In this document: piece by piece, positions 8,064 through 17,283 of the stretch
Layout: each line of letters starts with the position of its first letter
Numbering within the stretch: the first letter of the stretch is position 1
Assembly (NCBI GenBank): GCA_905235455.1
Contig: CAJOLL010000007.1
Span: 1-41,902 of the forward strand
Direction: 5' to 3'
DNA: 41,902 bases
DNA from: an uncultured Clostridia bacterium
GTDB lineage: Bacteria; Bacillota; Clostridia; Saccharofermentanales; Saccharofermentanaceae
Made by a program: the position numbers and the translations under genes
The notes under the pieces: generated by a model
What the model was told of the DNA's origin: nothing
Databases searched by the model: none
Seen by the model: the letters and a program-made list of their open reading frames with translations, nothing else

Positions 8064-8651
8064 ATGGCGAGTGATCAGAGAACGGCAGAAAAGGAGAGAG
8101 AAGAGAGTTTGGCGAATAAAGGATCCGCTTCGAAACCGGAGAAGACCCGGAAGTTTCCCGGCGGGAAGTTCGGAAAAACGATCGTATCTGTAATTGTTGT
8201 TCTTGCAGCCGTAGGCGCACTGTCTGTGCTCCTGTCCTATTACATCTTCCCGGTGGTGACGATTTCCGGGAATTCGGATCCGCACTACACGGATGGTGAC
8301 GTGGTTCTTCTGATGAAGCCTTTCGCGGGAAGACGAGGTCAGCTTTGTGCCATTAAATGGCAGAATAAGCTGATCCTGCGACGGGTGATCGCCTGCTCCG
8401 GAGATACTGTCAGTATCGACGAGGACGGGAATGTTTTCCTGAATGGAGAACTTCTTTCGGAGCCTTATGTTACGGCAAAAGCACTTGGCAAGTGCGATCA
8501 GGTTTTTCCCTATCAGGTTCCGGAAGGGAAAGTGTTTGTGCTCGGAGATGATCGCGAAAATGCGGCAGATAGCAGAAATAAGGCGATGGGTGCTGTCGAT
8601 GAAGATGATATTCAGGGGTACGTGATCGGCAGGATCTGGCCATGGACATAG
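8064..8651 (+). CDS. Signal peptidase I-like protein of pilus operon (SipA-like, altered catalytic motifs)
   Basis: A 195-residue membrane protein of the S26 signal peptidase I fold: membrane span at about 39-60, then ISGNSDPHYTDGD, LILRRVIACSGD and GDDRENAADSR, matching boxes B, D and E. In active enzymes the first box reads SGxSMxPT and the second has Lys-Arg before V/I-I. Here Ser71 is kept, but the following Met is lost with a one-residue shortening, and Arg106 stands where the general-base Lys is expected. Streptococcal pilus loci contain SipA proteins that lack catalytic residues and act in pilus assembly, and this first gene of the pilus operon resembles that situation. ATG 8064 has no clear ribosome site; an in-frame TTG at 8109 behind AAGGAGAG is an alternative start. 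Confidence 0.8.
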   Translation: MASDQRTAEKEREESLANKGSASKPEKTRKFPGGKFGKTIVSVIVVLAAVGALSVLLSYYIFPVVTISGNSDPHYTDGDVVLLMKPFAGRRGQLCAIKWQNKLILRRVIACSGDTVSIDEDGNVFLNGELLSEPYVTAKALGKCDQVFPYQVPEGKVFVLGDDRENAADSRNKAMGAVDEDDIQGYVIGRIWPWT

Positions 8652-8670
8652 TGGTTGTAAAGGAGAGACT

Positions 8671-11397
8671 ATGGCCCGAAAAATGAGGAAAACAGCGAAT
8701 AAGGCACAGATGACCGGGGAACTCCGAAAAAAGCTGCTCTCGGTTTCTGTTGCGCTGTGCATGCTCCTTTCGGGAAATAGCCTGCTCCCGCTTCTTGCCT
8801 CTCCGATGCTTCGCGCGGATGATGCGCAAACTTTCTCGGAGACTGCTGCGGATGAAAGTGATACGCTGAATACTGCTGTTGAAGATACAGTGCCTGACAC
8901 CGGGCTTCCGAAGGAAAAAGATCCGGAAGAAATGACGGAGCCCCAAACTCCTGAAACCGGCAGCGAAGAAGCTCCGGAAGATGTCGGAACTTCTTCGGCG
9001 GATCCGGGTGCGAGGGATGAGGTTATGGACGGACCGGAATCTTCAGAGAGCGATGATCCGGATGGTCCTTCGGAGAAAGATGTCTCTGACGAATCGGAGA
9101 TTTCGGATACCTCTCTTACTGAAGAAACAACAGAGCCCGAGACAGAGCCGGTGTCTGACAATGACGGCGTATCCCCGTCGCAGCCGGGAAATGACGGTTC
9201 TTCCCGGCAGAAGTCCTATATCACCTATACGGCCGAGACCGAATCCGGCATCAAGGTGCAGGCAACTGCCCCGACAGGTGCTTTTGCAAAAAAAGTAACC
9301 ATGAAGGCTTCCGACGTGACGATCGATGCGGAGATGATGGCAATGGCAAATTCCTCGCTGGAAGAAAACCGGGAGGTTAAGGACGCGCTTGCCGTGGATA
9401 TCCGCTTTATCGATGATGACGGCAATGTCCTCGAACCGCTCGACGGCTGTGCTGTACAGGTAAGTATCACTCTTCCCGCGGCAAAAGCACTCGAAGGCGA
9501 TTCTTTCTCAGTCCTGCACTTGACAGATGATGGCGCCACGGAAGTGGAAGATGCGCAGCTCGATGAGAATGGCGGAAGCTTCACCACGGAGAGCTTCTCG
9601 ATATATGTGCTTACCGCCGTCGGCGAAGTGCACGGACAGCAGGTGCACGATTATCTGCCATCATTACCGTGGTTTCCGAGTACGGATGTAAATGGCGATG
9701 GCAGATTAACTATTCCAAACAGTAATCAACAACCTTATATTGTGAGAGTGGGCGACAGTATAACGCTGATAGGAAAGTCAACCAACCGGACGGATACATT
9801 TGCAATTGATACCGGATTTTCCGGAGGAAACGCTCATCTTACATTAGACGGCAGTATGAATAAAGAACTGGATGAAACGAATACCTGGAATACCACGGCG
9901 GTTTATCAAGCGGATACACCGGGTATGGTAAGACTTACGTTTGCGGACGGAAATCACGCCAATTACAATGACTTCTACATAGCTGTTGTGCCTTCTGACA
10001 CGAATACTGTGGTAGATATGCGTGACTACGGTACCTGGCAACAGTACAGTAATTCAAATAATCCGTACTGTGTTTCTGAGGGGGATTGGATCAGGTTCCT
10101 TTCCAATGAGGCTGGATTCTGGTTCCGAGACAATGACCCTCAGCTTGGACAATACAGAGGAAACGGTGTTATCCGCCGGTATAATGATACGCAAAATGGA
10201 AACGGATATAGATATAATGACGTTTACGCACAAGGACAAGGTACGAATGTCGTGAATGTGACTTGTGATGGTCAAACCAGAAGCATGTATGTACGGGTGC
10301 TTCCCGGAAAAACGCTCGACCATGCGGATATTGAGATCGCGGATGGCGGTAAATATACGTCCACCAGGATCTATATCGAAAACGGGAAACTCTATAAGCA
10401 GGTGGACTACTATTTCACCTACGTTGAAGAAGTAAACGAGTGTATCCTTTATCAATCGAACGGTGAAGCGGTCAGGTTCTTCGACGGAAATGGAAACACC
10501 CTCTGGTATGACGAAGCGAATGGAATCCCGAGAACCGGCTATAGGACGGATGATTACGATATAAATCCGACAACTACCGTAGGACAGTCTCAGTACGAGC
10601 TTACATCAAAATATAAGTTCCTTGAAAATGGTGAGCCGGATATAAGTACGATAGGAAGGGTTAAATACAGTTACAGTGAAGTAGATCATGCTTCCTTCGA
10701 TGTAAAGATGTATCGCATTCTTTCGGCATCAAGAATATATGAATATGATCCGGAGAAGCCGCAGGGGCAGGAATGGGTTTTCAGTAGTTCCACCGCCTAT
10801 GAGACAGGTTCGGGTCCGAGAACCAGTATGGATCATGTCGTATTTAATCTGACACATACACATGTAGTCGATGCTTACAATAAATGTCCGGATCATTCAG
10901 GACTGGACTTCACACTCCATTCGAATTCCGCGATGATCCAGCTGGCAGCAAGTAAGGAGCTCCTGCACGGAACACTGGGGAACGGTGATTTTCAATTTAA
11001 TCTCACGGACTCCGCAGGAAACCTTATCCAGCAGGTGGGAAATCTTGCTGACGGAACGGTGATCTTTGATGAGCTTCACTTTGAAAAAGCAGGTACATAT
11101 ACGTACTATATCTCTGAAAGAGTAGATCCGGCCAAAACAAATATTCATTACGATGAGCGAGTCTATGAAGTGAATATCCTGGTTACGGAAAAGGCAGACG
11201 GGACGATCGAGGCGGAGATCATTCTCCCGAACCGAGATCTTTCCGATGTGGACTATAAGTTTGTGAACGAGGTGATGTACACCTTGCCGGATACGGGCGG
11301 TGGCGGGACCGCCATATTCTACCAGGCAGGCGCGGTGCTCCTGATATCTGCCGCGATCCTGCTGTTCCTGAAAAAGGCCAAGGTGATGGACCTATGA
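8671..11397 (+). CDS. Large LPDTG-anchored pilus adhesin with FctA-type domain
   Basis: A 908-residue surface protein. A long signal peptide (about 1-49) is followed by a low-complexity acidic Ser/Thr/Pro/Glu stalk (about 50-188). Residues about 189-320 form a beta-rich domain (TAETESGIKVQATAPTGAF, VSITLPAAKALEG). About 330-740 is a Tyr/Asn/Gly-rich region with no recognised family. About 755-868 resembles an FctA/Spy0128-type pilin domain with isopeptide-forming potential (GDFQFNLTDSAGN, FEKAGTYTYYISE). The sorting signal LPDTG is at 872-876, with a hydrophobic helix and KKAK tail. As the largest subunit preceding the backbone pilin it is the likely tip adhesin. The middle region uses more AT-rich codons (ata, aat) than the flanks, which could reflect diversification or exchange of the ligand-binding part. 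The ligand is unknown. Confidence 0.87.
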   Translation: MARKMRKTANKAQMTGELRKKLLSVSVALCMLLSGNSLLPLLASPMLRADDAQTFSETAADESDTLNTAVEDTVPDTGLPKEKDPEEMTEPQTPETGSEEAPEDVGTSSADPGARDEVMDGPESSESDDPDGPSEKDVSDESEISDTSLTEETTEPETEPVSDNDGVSPSQPGNDGSSRQKSYITYTAETESGIKVQATAPTGAFAKKVTMKASDVTIDAEMMAMANSSLEENREVKDALAVDIRFIDDDGNVLEPLDGCAVQVSITLPAAKALEGDSFSVLHLTDDGATEVEDAQLDENGGSFTTESFSIYVLTAVGEVHGQQVHDYLPSLPWFPSTDVNGDGRLTIPNSNQQPYIVRVGDSITLIGKSTNRTDTFAIDTGFSGGNAHLTLDGSMNKELDETNTWNTTAVYQADTPGMVRLTFADGNHANYNDFYIAVVPSDTNTVVDMRDYGTWQQYSNSNNPYCVSEGDWIRFLSNEAGFWFRDNDPQLGQYRGNGVIRRYNDTQNGNGYRYNDVYAQGQGTNVVNVTCDGQTRSMYVRVLPGKTLDHADIEIADGGKYTSTRIYIENGKLYKQVDYYFTYVEEVNECILYQSNGEAVRFFDGNGNTLWYDEANGIPRTGYRTDDYDINPTTTVGQSQYELTSKYKFLENGEPDISTIGRVKYSYSEVDHASFDVKMYRILSASRIYEYDPEKPQGQEWVFSSSTAYETGSGPRTSMDHVVFNLTHTHVVDAYNKCPDHSGLDFTLHSNSAMIQLAASKELLHGTLGNGDFQFNLTDSAGNLIQQVGNLADGTVIFDELHFEKAGTYTYYISERVDPAKTNIHYDERVYEVNILVTEKADGTIEAEIILPNRDLSDVDYKFVNEVMYTLPDTGGGGTAIFYQAGAVLLISAAILLFLKKAKVMDL

Positions 11398-11450
11398 ATA
11401 CAGGATGAAATAGTGATCAATAAAATTTCAAATATATCAGAAAGGAAATC

Positions 11451-13154
11451 ATGATTATGACAAAGACAATGAGAAAATTTATCTCTGTATTCCTGAGTGT
11501 GGTAATGGTCCTCGCTTTGGGAATAACGGTAATGGCGGCGGATCCGGATCCGTATACCATTACGATCAACAAAGCCAGTGCCAATGACAAATCTGCGCAC
11601 AGCTATGAAGTGTACCAGATCTTTGATGCGAAGGTAGACAATGACAAGCTCTACGACATCACATGGGGTTCCGGTGTTGACGGTGATGCTGCACTTACAG
11701 AACTTAAGTCTGTCACGGAATTCAGCAGCTGCACTACTCTGAAGGATGTGCTTGATATTTTGGAAGAAGCGGAGGACAACTCTTCTGTAGTGGATGCTTT
11801 TGCCACGGCAGTATCGAAGCACCTCACTTCCACGAAGAAGGAAGGCGCGATGGCCGCGACAGAAACCACTGCGAATATCGGCGTTGAGAAAACCGGTTAC
11901 TATCTGGTAAAAGATACGATCACCGGTGGCGCGAACGGTCAGGAAGGCGCGGTCTCCAAGTTCATGCTCGATGTTGTCAAGACCACAACGGCCGTTACCG
12001 TGAATACGAAGGAAGTAGTTCCGGAGCTTGATAAGAAGATCGTTACCGGCTCGACCAGGGACGTGAAGAATCAGGCTTCCGTCGGTGACGCGATCACTTT
12101 CGAACTGACATCGGAAGTCCCGGATCTCCGACAATCCGGATATAACAAGTACTGCTTTGTCATGAACGATACTCTCTCTTCCGGTCTGACATATCTCGGC
12201 AATGATGCACCGACAGTTAAGATCGGAAGCACGACCCTTACGGAGAATACAGACTTTACTTTCGAAAAGACAACTGCAACCGATGGAACAACAACTCTGA
12301 AGATCGTCTTCAAGGATATGCTGACAAAAGCACAGACACTGTACGGTCAGCAGATCGTTGTTACCTATCAGGCAACACTTAATGAGAACGCAGACGTTAC
12401 CGATGCCGGTAACCCGAATACGGCAAACCTCATCTATTCGAACGATCCGAGCCACAACTATACCAGCGATGAACCCGGAAACGGCGATCCGGCAGGTAAG
12501 ACTCCGGACAAAGAAACGATTACCTATACCACAGGTGTCAGCGTCATCAAGGTCGATGAAAACGATCAGACCATGAGACTTCCGGGCGCGGAGTTTAAGA
12601 TCGAAGGAACATCTGCCGGACAGGTCATCTCGAAAACAAATGAATATACTCTGGATAATACAAACGGTACGTACTATAAGCTCAAGACCGGTGAATACAC
12701 AGATGTCGCACCAAATGCGACAACCGAAGATAATTATGCCAGCCAGACAGATAAGTACAAGCTGGTAGAGAATACCGAGCTCCTAGAGGCAACTGAGAGT
12801 ATCATAAAGAGCGCTGTAGGTACAGATGGTGAATTGACTTTTAACGGACTGGGCGCCGGTACCTATACGATTACCGAGACCAAGGCACCGGACGGATACG
12901 TACTGGATCCGACACCCCGCACGGTAGAGATTACCTGCACATTTGAAAATGATAAGCCGGTATGGAGCTATAAGCTGGATTCCAATGCAGCTGTTCCGAA
13001 TCAGCTTCAGTTTAAAGTAACGAACAAGAAGACATCTGATCTTCCGAAAACCGGTGGTATCGGTACGACCATCTTCTATGTCGGAGGTGCAGTCCTCGTT
13101 CTGGGCGGCGTCGTACTTCTGGTGCTGAAGAAGAGAAGTTCTGAAAAAGAGTAA
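11451..13154 (+). CDS. LPKTG backbone pilin, isopeptide-forming
   Basis: A 567-residue major pilin. Signal peptide to about residue 27 (ending VMAADPDP). The N-terminal domain contains the pilin-like segment HSYEVYQIFDAKV. A D2-type isopeptide domain begins around 190 (VPELDKKIVTGS, ASVGDAITFELTSEVPD). A C-terminal SpaA/Cna-B-like domain has the E box YTITETKAPDGYVL. The sorting motif LPKTG is at 531-535, followed by a membrane helix and KKRSSEKE. Class C sortases polymerise such subunits through a lysine of one and the LPxTG of the next; the gene for one follows directly. AGAAAGGA precedes the ATG at 11451; the ATG two codons later is an alternative. Confidence 0.93.
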   Translation: MIMTKTMRKFISVFLSVVMVLALGITVMAADPDPYTITINKASANDKSAHSYEVYQIFDAKVDNDKLYDITWGSGVDGDAALTELKSVTEFSSCTTLKDVLDILEEAEDNSSVVDAFATAVSKHLTSTKKEGAMAATETTANIGVEKTGYYLVKDTITGGANGQEGAVSKFMLDVVKTTTAVTVNTKEVVPELDKKIVTGSTRDVKNQASVGDAITFELTSEVPDLRQSGYNKYCFVMNDTLSSGLTYLGNDAPTVKIGSTTLTENTDFTFEKTTATDGTTTLKIVFKDMLTKAQTLYGQQIVVTYQATLNENADVTDAGNPNTANLIYSNDPSHNYTSDEPGNGDPAGKTPDKETITYTTGVSVIKVDENDQTMRLPGAEFKIEGTSAGQVISKTNEYTLDNTNGTYYKLKTGEYTDVAPNATTEDNYASQTDKYKLVENTELLEATESIIKSAVGTDGELTFNGLGAGTYTITETKAPDGYVLDPTPRTVEITCTFENDKPVWSYKLDSNAAVPNQLQFKVTNKKTSDLPKTGGIGTTIFYVGGAVLVLGGVVLLVLKKRSSEKE

Positions 13155-13163
13155 GGTAAACTT

Positions 13164-14006
13164 TTGAAGAAGTATATTCTCGACATCCTTATAGTTGTCC
13201 TGATACTGGCAGGCGTGGGGCTGCTTCTGTTTCCGATCATCAGTGATCACAGGAACCGCTCTCAGGCATCCGCCGTGATCGTCACATACAATAACGAGAT
13301 GAACCAGACGGATGCGAAGGAAAAAGAGAAGATGCTTCAGGATGCCCGGGAGTATAACCAGGTAATGGCCGGGAAAGGGATCTCCGTTCCCGGGAAAGAG
13401 ATCCCTGCATATGCGGATCAGTTGAACGTAACAGACACAGGGATCATGGGATATATCGAGATCGAGAAGATCGGAGTACAGCTCCCTATCTACCACGACG
13501 TAGATAGCGGAGTACTCCAGATCGGTGTAGGGCATATGCCGACAAGCAGCCTCCCTGTAGGCGGAGAAGACACGCACAGTGTGCTTTCGAGCCACAGAGG
13601 ACTGCCGACGGCGAAGCTCTTTACCGACCTTGACCAGATGAGAATCGGGGATACATTTACGATTACGGTGGCGGATGAGGTGCTCATCTACGAAGTGGAC
13701 CAGATCAAGACGGTTCTTCCGGAAGAGATGAGCGATCTGAACATCATCTCGGGAGAGGATCTCTGTACGCTGGTAACATGTACACCATACGGAGTGAACT
13801 CGCACCGCCTGCTGGTTCGTGGAAGCCGTATCCATTCGGATGATACACGACCGGAAACGCTCCGTGTCGCAAATGATGCGATCATGGTCGATCCTCTCGT
13901 AACAACGGCATTCCTGTCGATCGTGATGCTTGCCGTGATCAATATTGTGGCGGTCGTAAGAAGCCACGTTCGTAAAAAACGGAGAAAGGAGGTTGAACAA
14001 GCATGA
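13164..14006 (+). CDS. Class C (pilin-polymerising) sortase
   Basis: A 280-residue class C sortase with membrane helices at both ends (about 5-24 and 247-266), as usual for the class. Catalytic His144 lies in LSSHRGLP, Cys206 in TLVTCTPYG, and the arginine nine residues later in NSHRLLVRG. A lid-like segment precedes the core. It links backbone pilins covalently at the outer membrane face. The start is a TTG, ten bases after the pilin stop and behind a weak AAGG, so expression is probably coupled to the pilin. It overlaps the minor pilin by 4 bases (ATGA). Confidence 0.93.
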   Translation: MKKYILDILIVVLILAGVGLLLFPIISDHRNRSQASAVIVTYNNEMNQTDAKEKEKMLQDAREYNQVMAGKGISVPGKEIPAYADQLNVTDTGIMGYIEIEKIGVQLPIYHDVDSGVLQIGVGHMPTSSLPVGGEDTHSVLSSHRGLPTAKLFTDLDQMRIGDTFTITVADEVLIYEVDQIKTVLPEEMSDLNIISGEDLCTLVTCTPYGVNSHRLLVRGSRIHSDDTRPETLRVANDAIMVDPLVTTAFLSIVMLAVINIVAVVRSHVRKKRRKEVEQA

Positions 14007-14752
14007 GAAGAAAGAGTCTCTTTCAGATCCGGATGCTGATCGTGATCCTGATCACAGGAGCTTTCACGCATGCCGTCCGGGCAGATACCATAGAGCGCGC
14101 AGATCTGGACAGGACAAACAAGCTTGTTCTTCACCTTGAATCCGTGGTAGAAGAGGTGAAGCCGGAAGGCGGTGCGAAGGTAGAGATCTATCAGATTGCC
14201 ACGATGGAATACCGGGGAAGTGACCTCGGGTATGTCTATACCGATGATTGGAAAGAACTGACGACAGATCTTAGTAAGGAGACCTCGGAAGATGAGATCC
14301 TGCAGATGAGAGACCTTGCGGAGAGTAAGAACCTGACCGGCATCGAAAAGGCATCGGATGAAGATGGTAATGTCTGTTATCCGGATCTTCCGCAGGGCGT
14401 TTATCTCGTGGTGCAGACCGATGAAGTGCAACATTTTTCGGTCTTTGAACCATTCCTCGTTTATCTTCCGTGCATCGAGGAAAATCACTGGAAATATGAT
14501 GTGACGGCGGAACCGAAGATCGCTTATCAAGTCCGCTCCGGCGCAAGAGATCCAAACGAACCGGATCCGACGCCATCGACGGTTCCGGAAGAACCGGTAA
14601 ATCCGCCGAAAGAAGATACAACTCCGAAACTGCCTCAGACGGGCCAGCTCAACTGGCCGATCCCGGTACTGCTCGTGACAGGTACTTTTCTGGTAAGTGC
14701 AGGCATAATCGTGAGACTCGCGGGGAGAAAAGAAGATGAAGAAGAGTTATAA
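14003..14752 (+). CDS. Minor (basal) pilin, LPQTG-anchored
   Basis: A 249-residue surface protein with a signal peptide ending near VRADT (residue 28), and one pilin-like beta domain of about 150 residues containing GGAKVEIYQIATM and DLPQGVYLVVQTDE. A Pro/Glu/Asp-rich stalk (about 182-212) precedes LPQTG, a membrane helix and the charged tail RKEDEEEL. The size, the proline-rich tail and the place between the two sortase genes fit a basal, wall-anchoring FctB-like pilin. The sorting motif differs from LPKTG of the backbone and LPDTG of the adhesin, which may guide it to the second sortase. It overlaps that sortase gene by 17 bases. Confidence 0.83.
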   Translation: MRRKSLFQIRMLIVILITGAFTHAVRADTIERADLDRTNKLVLHLESVVEEVKPEGGAKVEIYQIATMEYRGSDLGYVYTDDWKELTTDLSKETSEDEILQMRDLAESKNLTGIEKASDEDGNVCYPDLPQGVYLVVQTDEVQHFSVFEPFLVYLPCIEENHWKYDVTAEPKIAYQVRSGARDPNEPDPTPSTVPEEPVNPPKEDTTPKLPQTGQLNWPIPVLLVTGTFLVSAGIIVRLAGRKEDEEEL

Positions 14753-15383
14753 GATCCTCTCCAATATCCTTCTTTCCGTCGGCGCATGTCTTATCGTCTG
14801 CGGCGCGATCCTCTACGGATTCAATGAGCACGAGGGAAACCGCGCCTACGCCATGTCGGTCGATGAGATCGTCAAGGTGAAAGATTCAATCTCCAGGATA
14901 AAGGCGGATGCGACATCTGAAACTTCTGCTGATCCGTCCGGGGATACAGATCCGGCGGAGAAACTTGAAACAGGTACGCCTGCGAAGAAGACACTTCCTG
15001 TCGTTACCATCGACGGATACCCATATAACGGTTATCTGTCGATTCCTGCGATCGACCTGGAAATGCCGATCGTCGATTCCTGCAACGAAGAATACCTGGA
15101 ATACTTCCTCTGCCGCTTCTACGGTGATCCTTACGATGGCGGGATGGTCATCGCAGGACATAACTACCGAAGGATCTTCCGTAAGATCAAAGAATTACAG
15201 GCGGGCGATCAGGTGATCTTGACAACGATGGACGGGGAACAGTTCCTCTATATCGTTTCCGAAATCGAGGTCATCGATGGAGCCGGCACTGAACAGATGC
15301 TCGACGGGAACTGGGATCTTACCCTCTTCACATGCACCTTCGGCGGCAAAGAGAGATACACCGTCCGCTGCACAAAAACCTAA
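14736..15383 (+). CDS. Second sortase of pilus operon, putative wall-anchoring
   Basis: A 215-residue sortase with a single N-terminal membrane anchor (about 8-27) and a Ser/Asp/Glu-rich linker to about 80. The catalytic domain includes GYLSIPAIDLEMPIV, His142 in VIAGHNYRRIF, Cys200 in LTLFTCTFGG and Arg in KERYTVRC. It lacks the C-terminal membrane helix of class C enzymes and is more like single-anchor class B/D/E sortases; the class is not settled by motif alone. As the last gene, immediately after the LPQTG basal pilin, it probably transfers the finished pilus to the cell wall. The family is certain; the role is inferred. Confidence 0.87.
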   Translation: MKKSYKILSNILLSVGACLIVCGAILYGFNEHEGNRAYAMSVDEIVKVKDSISRIKADATSETSADPSGDTDPAEKLETGTPAKKTLPVVTIDGYPYNGYLSIPAIDLEMPIVDSCNEEYLEYFLCRFYGDPYDGGMVIAGHNYRRIFRKIKELQAGDQVILTTMDGEQFLYIVSEIEVIDGAGTEQMLDGNWDLTLFTCTFGGKERYTVRCTKT

Positions 15384-15466
15384 AAACCTTTCTGCTATAC
15401 ATAAAGAAAAAAGAAATCCCGCCGGCGGATATCTTTCGATTACTGATCACTGCTATTTGAAAAAGA

Positions 15467-15555
15467 AAAAAGCAAAAAGAATATCTCTCCGATGGCGAGT
15501 TTTGCTTCAGCAAACTGTCTGAGCCACAAGAGAGATATTCTTTCTTTTTGCTTTT
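15467..15555. terminator. Large bidirectional terminator with nested stem
   Basis: Long inverted repeat between the convergent sortase and glutamate dehydrogenase genes. The arm at 15467-15489 (ending GAATATCTCTC) pairs with 15530-15555 (starting GAGAGATATTC) apart from a 4-base bulge. The 40-base interior folds again: TGGC (15493-15496) with GCCA (15522-15525), and AGTTTTGC-TTCA-GCAAACT. Both outer flanks end in A/T tracts, giving a U-rich tail in either direction. It is unusually elaborate for an intrinsic terminator. Confidence 0.7.
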
Positions 15556-15576
15556 ACTTAAATTCAGAAGTAGCGA

Positions 15577-16938
<1,362 letters not shown>

Positions 16939-17028
16939 TTAAATAATACTGAAATCAAATTGCCTTGTGTCCGAGGATCAGTCCTTTCGAAAAGCACTTG
17001 ACCACGAACCTCTGGCTAAACATTTGTC

Positions 17029-17056
17029 ATTATACAACCCTGATTAGCATTTGCAA
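17029..17056 (-). promoter_or_regulatory. gdhA promoter
   Basis: On the minus strand TTGCAA (complement of 17051-17056) and TATAAT (complement of 17029-17034) are separated by 16 bases, giving an RNA start near 17022 and a leader of about 100 bases. The leader contains one copy of the dispersed GTGCTTTTCG motif (16990-16997). No other operator is evident. Confidence 0.7.
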
Positions 17057-17087
17057 ATAGAAATATGCAGGATTTTGCAAGAAGAAT

Positions 17088-17118
17088 AAAAAACGTTGCA
17101 AAAAACAACACGTTTTTT
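17088..17118. terminator. AT-rich hairpin, likely nspC terminator
   Basis: AAAAAACGT and ACGTTTTTT make a perfect 9-bp stem with a 13-base loop and T tracts on either strand. It lies between the end of nspC (17284) and the gdhA promoter, so its natural role is to stop nspC transcription. It is AT-rich and may be inefficient. The rest of the 360-base gap (16924-17283) holds the gdhA promoter and leader and a second copy of the dispersed motif (17242-17249); I see no gene in it. Confidence 0.5.
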
Positions 17119-17283
17119 CACGCGGGAGATCTCGGAAAAGATGCGGATATGTGTCGGAATATGTTGATAAATACGATATCGGCGACGGACGGTGACGGAA
17201 AAGTGATTTTGAAACTTGCGATCACGAATGTTGCAAAAAGAGTGCTTTTCGAGGTGCGGATATCTTCCGAAGGGATTACTTTC

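Noticed and set aside
11319-14000. Long minus-strand frames opposite the pilin and sortase genes
   Set aside because: The plus strand encodes clear pilin and sortase motifs; the antisense frames have no family features.
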